From: Calliopum simillimum | Taxonomy: Eukaryota; Arthropoda; Insecta; Diptera; Lauxaniidae | Assembly: GCA_951812925.1 (NCBI GenBank) | Contig: OX638369.1 | Coordinates: forward strand, 43,271,061-43,335,060 | Reading direction: 5' to 3' | Length of the DNA stretch: 64,000 nucleotides | In this document: positions 1 through 11,700 of the stretch, in pieces | How the letters are laid out: each line of letters starts with the position of its first letter | How positions within the stretch are numbered: the stretch's first letter is position 1 | The notes under the pieces: model-generated | Told to the model about the DNA's origin: nothing | The model's database searches: none | The model's input: only the letters and a program-made list of their open reading frames with translations | Translations under genes and position numbers: made by a program

Positions 1-1718
1 CTTTAACTGTTTTCGAGAAATTTACACATTTTTAGTTTTTCAAAATACCTTTTGTTATGTACGTATTAATTTTATAGCTTTTTAATGTTTCTATTCGAAT
101 CTCTAGGTGTTTAAACTATCTGTACCCAAGCACACGACTTCTTTGCTGGAAATATGGAGCTTCAAATGAATGGAAATATGCACTGATATGAAATAATAAT
201 TTTTACGGCTAAAAGCTTACATCCATACTTAAGAAAAACTTTGAATAATCACATTCTTATTTACAATATAAGGTTTCATAGTAATGACTACTCTTTTTCT
301 GTGCAGGTTCCTCGATGTACCAACTGGGTATCCTTGTGTATCTTTTGTATAGAGTTAGCTATGGTTTTTTCATTTCGCATATTTAAAGGAAAATATTTTA
401 TTCATGCAGTCGCACAAGTTGAACATAAATTACAAGTTAAACAGCAAAGACTAGCGAGAATTTAAATTTCCAGCATAATAAAAAGCCTACTACAAGTGTT
501 AACACTTGATTAACAGACAGTTGAATGGGTGGGCAGGGAGCAAAGTAGGAATAGTAATGCAAAAAATTAGCATAGCATACGAGTATGAGTATTTATTACA
601 AAGAAAATGTATTTTTTTAACATAAAAAAATTATATTCGGATAAATTGTATTGTTTTGATTTCGAAAAGTTTTAAGAACTGTAAGAAATTCCTTGACAAT
701 TAGTATAAATTAAATGCAAATACAAAAATATACTTCTTTTCCACTGAAAAATGCATTAAATGTAAAATATTTTACACGTGCGCCTTAAGCTATGCAATGA
801 AAAATTCAAAAAAATTGCACTTACATACACACATTTGTCACCTATTTTCTAGAACTTTTACATTTATATTAACTAAAAAGTTTTTTAAATTGAAATGCTT
901 TAATTCAACATATTTTATAGTTTAAAAACACATAAAATAAATATAATATCTACTTATTATCGCTGAAAAATCGCTGTTTTGCATTTAATTCCAATTAATC
1001 GCATGTTATTTTATGATAACAATAAAAAAGGTGTGAGCATTAAATTTAAACACACACAATTTTGGAAATCCATTTAACTGTTTCCGGTTTAAAAATCGCT
1101 TTATCTGTGAATGTAAAAAAATATATTTTCATTTTACATAAGCTTTAACAAGTAATTTGGTGAAATTTAATTCATGTCATGGAAACCGCGCTAAATTAAA
1201 ATGTTAACGTGTAACATTTCATTCAATTTAGAATGGCTAATGCACAAAGCAGGCACACATGCACTCATGCACACACGAACCACTGGATACTAATACAGAC
1301 TTACAAATGTCGAAGTATATTCCCTGTAGGAAAAACTCGTGTTAAAAATAAACTTTTAAGCTATAAAAGTATCGTTAAATATCAAAACTGCCAAAATGCC
1401 CCTCTGATACGTTAGGTGGTAGTCATTAATTTGTACACATTGATTTTCTTTACAATTTCCCAATGCCAGAGGATTGACTTGTGTTATAAGGGAGCCTGAA
1501 AAAAATTTCCGTTTTTCTGTACAGCCTCTTGAAATATCGGTTTTTTGTTAAAAAGGCGGAAGTCATGACTTTTTAACTTCATGAACTTTTAACAAAAAAG
1601 AAAGTGCATACTGCAAAATGACTGGCTATAATTTGAGCTAAGCTAGTGTCATATTGAAGAAAATTACTATATAAAAATTTTCAAAAATAGCGTTAAAAAA
1701 TTATATACGATGGAACTT
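1..1718. other. AT-rich non-coding DNA, no gene recognised
   Basis: No reading frame here resembles a known protein; the longest are 60-74 codons and look random. The first exon of the downstream zinc-finger gene begins after a splice acceptor near 7993, so this stretch may be part of a large 5' intron of that gene. That is an inference. Confidence 0.5.
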
Positions 1719-2470
1719 TACCGAACCTCTAGAAAATCTCGACTACGTTGACGACAATTGCCTTCTACCGTCCAAACACTCAGATACGCAAATTAAGTGT
1801 TGACCTTGTCTTGAAATCGCTAAAGGCCGGCCTAAAAATCAACGCATCTAAGACTAAAAGTATGAAGCTGAACGCAAACAGAAATGACATCAGGTTTAAA
1901 GCTGGCAACGATGATATAGAAGACGTCGACAGCTTGACGTATTTAGGTAGCATTATCTCCATAAAGCAAAAGAGATTATCAACACAAAAATAGCAAAAGC
2001 GAATGGAGCATTTGCTCAACTGGATAAAATATGGTCTTTTTGATTCGAACGTGAAATCGGTTTTGTTACATGCGTCTAAAACGTGGCTTATTACGAAACA
2101 ACTAATGAACAAGCTGCAAGTATTCGTCAACAAATGCTTAAGGCGTATACTTAAGGTTTGGTGGACTCGCACTATCTCAAATGCCGAATTGCATCTAAAA
2201 TACAATCAAAGGGCTTTAGCCAACGAGATCAAGCTTCGCAAATGGGGATGGATTGGTCATACTTTCCGAAAACCACACAGCAAAGTCTGTCACCAGGCTC
2301 TTGAGTGGAATTCACAAGGTAGTAGAGGACATGGTAGACCAAGGACCAACTAAAAAAGGTCGCTGGATAAGGAAATCCAAGAATCGGGAAAGTCGTGGCA
2401 AGAGCTAAAAGTCATCGTAAGGGATCGTGACAAATGGAGACGTTTCATTTTGACCATTCACTTTACCTAG
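1719..2470 (+). pseudogene. RTE-like non-LTR retrotransposon, broken reverse transcriptase C-terminus
   Basis: A decayed end of a non-LTR retrotransposon polyprotein. The RT active-site box reads LDYVDD near 1735-1752. It is followed, after a frame change, by GLKINASKTKSMKLN and a YLGSIIS block, then by the C-terminal RT region with ASKTWLITKQ, LRRILKVWW, KLRKWGWIGHTFRKP and RDRDKWRRF. This order and the WGWIGH block are typical of the RTE group of endonuclease-reverse transcriptases. At least two frameshifts (between the YVDD box and about 1790, and near 1965-2010) and an in-frame TAA at 2351-2353 break the frame. The relic ends at a stop at 2468-2470. The 5' part, with the endonuclease, is missing. 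It cannot make an active enzyme. The clade call is from memory of the family. Confidence 0.8.
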
Positions 2471-2742
2471 GAGTTACATACATAAAAAGATAATATTCGG
2501 TTCCAAAATTCGCTTTTTATGTTTTTTAATTACGCAGTCGGAAAAACGATTTTTTACTCAAAAACAAGGCATCTTCCGAAAAAAGTTTATTTGGCAAAAA
2601 ATGCTTCGAATCATTCAAAGTATGCGTATGAATTTTTTGGGATATTTCATAATTCTTCAAAAATTGGTTAAAACAAAACAATTCATCGATATTAACGAAT
2701 TCGTTAAAAATTTTCGTTACGAGTTCGTGACAGCCCTCTCAT

Positions 2743-3344
2743 CAGTGTTACCAAGATAGGGGATTTCTCCTAGATCTAGTGGATTTTAAAAGGTCTAGGG
2801 AGCAACCAAGGGATGCATTATTTAGGGGATTTGTTCAGCGGATTTTAAAAAAGTATAGGGGATACATTTATGGAATTTAAGAGATCAATGAAAGACTTGA
2901 ATTTGAATTTTCCAAAAGACATTTCTCATTTCATCAACGTTCGTGAATGGGACCTTGTTCATGAATTACAAATAAAAGAAGAAACTACAAATGAATTTTG
3001 ATCAACAGCGAGTCAAGTGAGGAACAGAATATGGTTATATTAATGAGTTCACCATTTTTGAATGCCAGTAGAGAAAGATAATTTTTAATGATGAATATAA
3101 TAAAAATCAAACTAAGAAGGCAAATAGTGATAGAAACTGCGGAGGTCATTCTCTGTGTAAAAAGTAATTTATCGAACGAGATATCATTCGAGCCTTCGAA
3201 TAGTATGCTTAAAAAGTTTTGCACCGCAGACATGTACATTGCTGATGTAAAATTTGGAAACATTTTGTTTTTTTTAGTCACCAGCATCTAAGGGAAATTT
3301 CGTGAAATTTGGGGAAAAGTATATGGGCCTACCTGACAACACTG
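2743..3344. mobile_element. Non-autonomous hAT element with perfect 8-bp TSD
   Basis: The ends are inverted: CAGTGTTACCAAGATAGG on the left and the reverse complement of CAGTGTTGTCAGGTAGG on the right. The 8 bases CCTCTCAT stand directly outside both ends (2735-2742 and 3345-3352), which is the target duplication size of hAT transposons. Inside, the + strand at 3120-3240 reads ETAEVILCVKSNLS and LKKFCTADMY, which resembles the C-terminal dimerisation region of hAT transposases. This is probably an internally deleted copy of a larger element. The termini are certain; the coding remnant is tentative. Confidence 0.85.
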
Positions 3345-3659
3345 CCTCTCATACAAAATTCATAATGATTTCGAAATCGGAAAAATTTGCACAAAAATTA
3401 ATATCAGTGCCTCGAAATAAGAGAATATTACTTCATAAATTCAGTGTTGCAATACAAAATTTTAGACAATTGACCATTAATGCCCGTTCTTTTAACGAAT
3501 TGTACGTGAAATCGCAATATTTTCCTACTGGGATTTTGAAAATGTGAATGAATATCAAATATTGTAATAAAAAACAGGGTTACATAAGCAAAATTTCCCT
3601 TTAGTAAAGATATGAAAAAAGGACCCAAAGGATAATTTACTAATTCATGCATATCCTGC

Positions 3660-3800
3660 AAGCACACACACACACACACAAACACATAACGAAAAAAAAC
3701 TCAAAGCAGCTGAAAATCATGTTTTTCTTGCCTTGTTCTCTTTGTCAATTTTATGTTGGGGTTGCTGTTGTTGTTGTTTTTGTTATTGTTGTTGAGATCT
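3660..3800. repeat. CA and GTT microsatellites
   Basis: A run of CA dinucleotides lies at 3662-3680 and an imperfect GTT run at 3764-3795. They are simple repeats with no coding value. Confidence 0.7.
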
Positions 3801-4361
3801 TTTGATACATCCCAATACGTTTGGGTATCATATGCGTCTACGACGGCAACTACAACCATGACGACATTGGCAACTCACTGGTGACCTTCATCCATTTATT
3901 TCCGAAAAATCCTTTTGCACATATTAAGCCAAGTATTTATGACTTTGCGTTCCACAGTAATGCCAGTAACAATGAAAATGGACAAAAAAAAATTGGGCAC
4001 TGAAAAAAAATTAAAAATTGAAATTCAATCGACCAATTTAAAAAGGATGTGAAATGCTTTGTGGTGTTCGAGCAGAATACTCCGAACTCATATAATTTGG
4101 CTTTCATATTGGTGACATAAGTACTTAGTTCCATACTCTAAATTTGACCATTGACTGGCTTGTGGAGCACCCCAGGACTCTTAGAAGATGAATAATTTTG
4201 TTCACGTGAAAAAACATTTTAGGGACTAGGAAATTTAAAAAGAAAAAAAATTCTTTCTTCTTCGTCTTCTTTTTTCTTCTTGGTCTGTTTCCGCATTTTC
4301 CGCACCTCATTCACTTCCACTTTTTTCTCTTCTCTTTCTTCGAAACATTTGTAAATCTAAC

Positions 4362-4602
4362 TGTACATACATTCTAAATAAAACTGTGTGAAATTTTACT
4401 TGTACTGTGTAAAAGAAGAGAGTCACACAATAATGTGTTAAAAATTTCACACAGCTGTATAACAAATGCTTTCATCATTTATTCATTGCTGAGGGAATTT
4501 GACACATTGCCAAATGAAAATTTTTTCGCAGTAATAAGTTGCTGTCTTTTTACACAGTATACGTTAAATTTTGCACAGTTTTATTTAGAGTGTATACACA
4601 TT
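4362..4602. mobile_element. MITE with about 45-bp inverted ends
   Basis: The left end carries TCTAAATAAAACTGTG followed by TACTGTGTAAAA. The right end carries the reverse complement of CTCTAAATAAAACTGTG and TACTGTGTAAAA. The arms match imperfectly over about 45 bp and enclose about 130 bp with no ORF. The class is unknown. Confidence 0.6.
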
Positions 4603-5366
4603 AAAAAACAGCGCTACAACAAAAAACACCAAGGACAGAAACAATAAAAACAGAAATCACATTCACCACTTGGGCGCGTTACTCCAATTAACATTAAATT
4701 TGGGCAGCAAAAATGGGGTAAAAACTTAAAAAAAAGCATAAACAGCAGCTCGACGAGGCATCTGTCTGTGAATAACTACAAAAAAGCTTTACAAACATGA
4801 AACCCTTAACCGACTTAGAAGGACAGCAACACTATCACACCATGTCATAAAGCATTGTCGTAAAAGATCCCCAAACACCTCATACCTCAATCAACCAATT
4901 CAAAGTGTTCTCCTCTACAATTTTCTAGCACATTGGGTCTGCCTGCTATTGGCACTTTCATACAAAAATGAATTTTTTAAGGATCATTCACATAATTTGT
5001 CTTGTGTATAAATGAATACGTATAGTGATGCCCAAATGTGTCGTGTATTCGTTGTTGTTATTTAGTCCTTCTTGCCCAGTTAAGTTGACAGTTACAAATA
5101 GTAGCAGCAACAAAAACAGCAGTGACAACGACTTTCAATGGGATACAATTTTACCCAGTGGAGTTAATTTAAAGGACGCCCCATCGATTGCCTTAGCAGT
5201 AATTTGATTTTTTAGTTTTTCATTATTGCTTGGTTTTTCAATTGTTAAGTTTTTACTACAAATATGAGAAGCAACTGTGGCATCCCCTATATATACATAG
5301 GTACTGATATGCTCTATTGTTATGTTTAGTTTACCCACTTTTATTGCTCTGTCCACCTGAAATATT

Positions 5367-5716
5367 ATGAGTGTTCGTTTACTAGTCCAAGGGGTCGATT
5401 CTGGTTCAGTGAAAAGTCGAAGTGAAAAGATTTTTTATCACTTCACCGTAAAAGCGATTCTTGTTGTTCAAAATTTTAAAAAATGTGAAAAGTTTTTTTA
5501 CACCTCAAGCAAAAGTTTTCACTGACAAATTCGACAGTGATAAAAATATTTTCACTTCGACTTTTCACTGAACCAGAATCGACCCCCAGATTTAAAGTTT
5601 AAGTCTGCAAAGCTTTCGTTTACGCAGAAAACTTTAATTCTGGACTAGTAAAATGTAAGTAAACGAAATCTTTTCGGGGTAAAACTTTAATTCGGGACTA
5701 GTAAACGAACACTCAT
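5367..5716. mobile_element. Outer MITE interrupted by a second MITE
   Basis: ATGAGTGTTCGTTTACTAGT on the left has its reverse complement at 5697-5716. The sub-terminal TTTAAAGTTT follows CTAGTCC on both sides once the inner element (5391-5586) is removed, so the inner MITE inserted into this one about 22 bp from its left end. Confidence 0.7.
5391..5586. mobile_element. Inner MITE with about 37-bp inverted ends
   Basis: The ends read GGGGTCGATTCTGGTTCAGT on the left and the reverse complement on the right. Pairing continues through AAAAGTCGAAGTGAAAA, giving about 37 bp of near-perfect arm. There is no ORF. It sits within another MITE at 5367-5716. Confidence 0.75.
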
Positions 5717-7086
5717 ATTGTTCTTCATCGTCATAGCTTCAAGTAATATCTTCAGAAATTCAGATTTAATTACACAGGCCTGCAAATTCGACACTATTTT
5801 TTCCTCTCTTGATTTTTGAAGCCAATTATGGTGGTTTGGGATCTCCTAATCACGAATCTGAACTTGGTTTCTTTCCATCACGTCAGAATTTTGAGATATT
5901 CCAGTTTTCATAACCTCAAAAATAATGGAAAATCGTGTGTTTTTTACTGTTATTTTAAATTTTCTCAAAATTTGGACGTGATAGAGAAATTCTGTAAACG
6001 GATTTGGGCTCAGCATTAAAAAATACATTAAAAAGCACTCTCGTAATTTTAAGAGGGGAACCCTTGTTCGTCTGTGCAGCATTTGAAAACTTATTAATTC
6101 AATCGTTTGTGCTTACGTACTCTTCAATATCACGCCTAAAATACTCAACATATTTAAACCATTCTTGCACCATATATTTTTTTGGTGCTACCCGTACGAT
6201 CAAGATAAATGTTATGCAAAATATTCATCCAGATATCAAGTTTCTTAATGCAGGTCAAGTATGCAGATATGGGTTTTTGTTTTTTTTTTTTGTTTTTGGT
6301 ATGTTTTCTTTTCATACCGAGCGCACCGTACTTTCATTTGGTTACCCCTATTGTCAAGACAAATCTGTCGGAATATCAGGCGGATATATGCTGTTAATAT
6401 GGTTTCAATATACTTACTGGTATAGGCGAAGGAGCGACACAAATAAAATTTTCAATTATTTTGAGTTTTTTTTGTATGAGGGGTACAACACCCCCTTGTC
6501 CAATCGATCCCATATTTCTTATAAATGTGTTGGAGCACCAAAAAAACATCTGGTGCAAATATGGTTTTGATACGTTCAGTAGTATAGGCGTGGTAGTCTT
6601 GTATATACAAAAAAGGCACTTAAGTAAAACTTAAATTACTGAAAATTGTGACGTGCTGCGAATTTTTCTCTATTTTTCTCGTAATCAACACACTTAAATC
6701 TATAGAAATCGCTTTTTAAAACTTAGAGAGGAAAACCCATGCAGGACTGTGTTATTAAACTTTGTTATCAGCCATATGTTCAGTAGGAATGAGGTCGAAC
6801 TATATTTAAAGTGGCGTATTCGTTTAAAATTACACAGGGCGACAAAAAAACTTTTTATTTCTGCTGCATGAGAGTTGTGAGTAAATTTATATTCACAAAA
6901 GTCATCCGATACCTAGGGTATAAATTATTTGTCAGGATTGACACTTACTTTAAAGTGCAAAAATAGCAGTTTTGAGGCATATTTGAAGAAGTAAAGAGTG
7001 CTTCATCAAGACGTGTGATACTTCGATTTTGAATAAAACTCAAACGGTTCGGAATCTCTCCAAATATTTTATTTCATTCGAAAGGT
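5717..7086. other. Non-coding, with a dispersed repeat at about 6390-6600
   Basis: No host gene was seen. The stretch about 6390-6600 contains GGTATAGGCGAAGGAGCGAC, an ACACCCCCTTGTCCAATC block and a TACGTTCAGTAGTATAGGCG block. A related copy lies at about 50770-51310, so it is a dispersed repeat of unknown class. Confidence 0.45.
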
Positions 7087-7760
7087 CACCCAATAGGATT
7101 ATGTGTGGGAAGTTATTTCGCGGATATGTTCACCGTGAGTGTTCCGTAGATATCTCACTCTTTTGGCCATATTTTCGATGACATTTTGCAGTATGGTCTC
7201 CGGAATGGCCCGAGTCCCCGATGTAATATTGCTTTTCAAGTCTGGAATAGTCTTCGGATCATTCAGATAGTCTTTATCCTTCGTGTAACCCCACAGAAAA
7301 AAGTCAAACGGCGTCAAATCGCTTGATCTGAGCGGCCAATTTACATCACCGCGACGAAAAATTACAAGGTTCAGAAATTTGATACGCAAGAAGTCCAAAT
7401 TGAGACGAGTTGTTTGTGGCGTAGCGTCATCCTGTTGAATCCACATATCGTCCAGACACTGAGATTCAACCTCCGGCACAAAATAGTACTGCAACATAGT
7501 ATGGTACCGCTCAAAGGTGACATTTTCGGTGTTCCCGTCTTCATCTTCGAAAAAAAATGGCCCGACCCATAAACCGCACAGTGATGGTGGATGCATTGGC
7601 TTCTCCACGACCTCTTGAATTCAGTCACTACTTTTTTCATACAAAAAAATGTAGTATGCACTTGTTTCAATAGAATGCAACCCTGGGTGCGAACTTCCGC
7701 ATTCTTATTGGAATTCAAAAACACTTGCGCTTTTTTTACTTTGACCAAAAATAAAAACAA
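7087..7760 (-). pseudogene. mariner-superfamily transposase relic
   Basis: The minus strand encodes the C-terminal half of a mariner-type DDE transposase. GPFFFEDEDGN is followed by ERYHTMLQYYFVPE, then WIQQDDATPQTT with the second catalytic Asp, and WPLRSSDLTPFDFFLWGY with the third catalytic region. The end reads HGEHIREITSHT. The continuous part covers 7099-7608. Upstream sequence at 7600-7760 is in a different frame and the N-terminal DNA-binding domain is missing, so it is dead. Family placement is from the QQD..AT and DFFLWG motifs. Confidence 0.8.
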
Positions 7761-7993
7761 AACAAAAATTCCAATTCAAACAACAATCGAATTAGCCATG
7801 AAATAACCAGAAGAATTTTTTTACAAAAAAAATAAATTTATTCAAAGAAAATTTTCACATCGAGAAGAACGAAATTGGAATCAAAAGATTAACTGAAATC
7901 CCAAGATTTATCAATTTTCGCCTTTGAATGTAATTTTTTTATAAGAATTTTTGAATTTTTACTAAAGAAAACATCTTTTTTTTTATTTTACAG

Positions 7994-8716
7994 ACGAAGA
8001 ACGCTGACGCTGCGTGACCAAATCACCGCCACAGGAGAAATTTCCCATATTCCTACACAGCAAAAAAAAAAATGGAATTACCTTCCATGGTGCAACGCTC
8101 CGGCGATACGCTGATTGTGCGCAGTGTAGTTAGTGGCAATCAGCTTTACATGGACCAAGGTAGCAGTGGCACAGCAGCTTCAGCCGCCGCGAACAATAGC
8201 ATAAATAGCTCTAGCAGTACAATTGCTTTGGAGCAACAGCTGGAACGTTATTGCATGCAACAGCAGCAGCAACAACAACAACACTACCAACAGCAAATGC
8301 AACAGCAGCAACAACAGCAGAGTAACTCGGCTGCTGCTCAATTAGCCATGGAGCTAAAAGATGAAAATTTGCCTCAATGCAAAATCAAACGCAACTATAG
8401 CTGTAGCTATTGTCCCTACTTTACGCAGAATCCTCGCTATCATCTGACGCATTTACGTGATGTGCACAATGAGAAGATTGTCATAAACAAGTGCAAACTC
8501 TGCTTGTATGCATCGCGTCATTTCCAAAAGTTAGTGCGTCATATGAAAATGGTTCACGGCTGCACGGAAGGCATCGCTGGGCAACATGGCCAGACGCGTA
8601 AGCGTGGCATGAATCGAGACGCACGTAAACGTAAGCTGGAACAGACCGTAGAAGGTGTTGGTGGTGGTCTTGGCATAGCTGGTGCTGGTCATATGGAAAT
8701 GACTTCACTGGAACAA
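7994..8716 (+). CDS. Zinc-finger gene, first coding exon (coding from 8072)
   Basis: The exon starts after TTTTACAG, has a leader of about 78 nt, and the ATG at 8072 lies behind a run of A. It encodes residues 1-215. These are a start MELPSMVQRSGD, two Gln-rich runs, and two C2H2 fingers (CSYCPYFTQNPRYHLTHLRDVH and CKLC..H..H) at about 111-161. A basic stretch RKRGMNRDARKRK follows. It ends GAACAA|GTAAGT in phase 0. Confidence 0.85.
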
Positions 8717-11700
8717 GTAAGTTTTAATTTAAGTTAAGTTTTTAGTTTCATTTTAAAAAACACAAAATAACGCCGGTCCATAACTTCTTTAAATTAATAA
8801 AATTCTGAAGGTCAGTGCCGCATAGTAGAGGTGATAAAATTCGATGCATATTATGTTCGTAAAATTAAGTATATCTCGGTGTTATTTGGGAAATACTTTC
8901 TATTCTGATAGGGTGAAATTTTAGAATGAAGTAGCCTGAGTCAACCTTGTAAAAACAACAAAGCCTATGTAGATGCAATGTTGTTCTTATCAGCGTAAGA
9001 TTTAAAGTTAATAAAAAAAAGCAAAAAAACCCACATAATTTCGCAAATTTTTAAAAAGTTTGCTCCACATCTTTTGTATACATAACTCAAACTTGTGATC
9101 GCATATAGGCTATTTTGCATTCCACTATTTTTCACTATAAAAAATGTTAATCTAGCTTTCAAATAGTATAGCTTAACTATTAGTTTCGGACTTTTTCTAG
9201 ATCCTACATAGTTTAGTGTCATCACTAATTTATTGTGCAATCATATAGGAGCTCTAAAGTTTCATTTAACTCAATGATAATGAAAATTAGAAAATTTGTT
9301 CCATTGAAATTAACGAAACTTTTAATGGAAGTTTTCATTAAAGCCTCATTAAATTTAATGGAACAAATTTTCACATTCATTAAATTTAATGAAACTTTTT
9401 TGAAAATTTTTTTTGCAAGTTCCATTGAAAGTTTCATTAAATTCAATGAAAGTGAAAATTTGTTCCATTAAATTTAATGAAAATTTCTATTAAAGTTTCA
9501 TTTAACTCAATGGAAGTGATTGTTTCATTGATTTTATTGAAACTTTTATTGAAAATATTCATTAATGTTTTATTAAATTCAATGAATATACGTTTTCCGT
9601 TCCAATACATAGATTTTGTGATAATTGTAAATCTTTGATTACATCAAATCAATGATTAATGATAGTGAAAAACATTCTTTGACACTGAAAAATTTGTCAT
9701 AATCATCAAAAGATTTTTTTGATAATGAAAAAATTTGCACTACCACTTAATTGAGTGGAGAAAATTTATCGTTTTGTTAATTTTGTGAACTAAAAATTTA
9801 GTGCATTACCCCCAAGTCTGATATTTCAAAACCTTCGATTATCTCAAAAACGGCCCCTAGGAAAAAAAAATAAATGTGATTTTCGGACTCAGCGACTTCA
9901 AATTAGTTTAGAAAATATGGTCTGCAAAATGTTACACACACATATTAATTATTTGTAATGTAGTGTAATCACCCTTTTCATCTAATTCGATTTCAATTGG
10001 AACTAAATCGAGTCGAGATTTTGCTATCATATATTTTGATTTCCAGAATCGAAATCGAAAATTTTTCCAATCTAAAGGATGATTTGATTTTGATGGAAAA
10101 AATTTTCGATTTCGATTCTGGAAATCTAAATATATGATAGCAAAGCGTCGACTCGATTTAGCTCCAATAGAAATCGAATAAGATGAAAGGGTGATTACTT
10201 TTGTCTGGCTACATGCCCCGAAAAAAAGAATAATATTCAGGCAAGTTTTAAAATCCGATCCTTATCGTAATCGGAAAGGAATCAATCACCCTTACCATCT
10301 AATTTGATTTCGATTCAAATTAAATCGAATCTAGATTTTGCTATCATACATTTTGATATCCATAATCGAAATAGAAAATTTTTCCAATCTCTCGAATAAG
10401 ATGATAAGGCTGATTTGATTTTGATTGCAAAAATGTTCTTTTTTGATTCTGGATATCAAAATATATGATAGCAAAATCTCGATTTGATTTAATTTGAATC
10501 GAAATCAAATTAGATGGTAAGGGTGATTGATTCCTTTCCGATTACGATAAGGATCGGATTTTAAAACTTGCCTGAATATTATTCTTTTTTTCGGGGCATG
10601 TAGCCAGACAAAAGTTTTGTAATCATACCTTCTCTATGACCATTAATTCAGGTGATTCAAATACTTTTAAAAAAGTAATCACCCTTTCATCTTATTCGAT
10701 TTCTATTGGAGCTAAATCGAGTCGACGCTTTGCTATCATATATTTTGATTTCCAGAATCGAAATCGAAAATTTTTTCCATCAAAATCAAATCATCCTTTA
10801 GATTGGAAAAATTTTCGATTTCGATTCTGGAAATCAAAATATATTATAGCAAAATCTCGACTCGATTTAGTTCCAATTGAAATCGAATTAGATGAAAAGG
10901 GTGATTACACTACATTACAAATAATTAATATGTGTGTGTAACATTTTGCAGACCATATTTTCTAAACTAATTTGAAGTCGCTGAGTCCGAAAATCGCATT
11001 TATTTTTTTTTCCTAGGGGCCGTTTTTGAGATAATCGACCTTTTCAATTTTTGAGGTTATAGCTCCATTTTTTCGAACATATTTTGAGAAACCCAATTTC
11101 GATCGAATATGTTTTACACTATTAAAGAGAAAAATTCTTAAACTTCTAACAAATATTCCAATATTTAAGATTCGATTCAAATTGGCTGAGTTATAGCAAC
11201 GTAAAGTTCATTTTTATAGTAGTTTTTTACACTTTTTCGTGCTTAAGCCAAATTAAACACGGTTTTTTTGCCAGTAGCTTATACAAATATATATTTTTTA
11301 TATCTTAATTCAATAGTGTATTTAATTGCAAATATCTGGAGTTCAATTTCAGCAAAATCGGATCATTTTTTAAAAAGTTATTAAGGTTTTAGTGAAATAA
11401 GACCATTTCGATTTTCATAGAAAAAATTAATTTTTTCAACAAAAATTTAAAAAACAATTTGTGTTTTCTATGAAAATCGAAATGGTCTTATTTCACTAAA
11501 ACCTTAATAACTTTTTAAATAATGATCCGATTTTGCTAAAGTTGAACTCCAGATATTTGCAATTTAATACACTATTGAATTAATATATAAAAAATATATA
11601 TTTGTATAAGCTACTGGCAAAAAAACCGTGTTTAGTTTGGCTTAAGCACGAAAAAGTGTAAAAAACTACTATAAAAATGAACTTTACGTTGCTATAACTC

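Noticed and set aside
6004..6570. 188-codon + strand frame
   Set aside because: No recognisable domain, composition typical of AT-rich random sequence, and it overlaps a dispersed repeat. It is not called a gene.
7371..7760. 129-codon minus-strand frame overlapping the mariner relic
   Set aside because: For most of its length it is an alternative frame of the transposase relic and does not carry transposase motifs itself.
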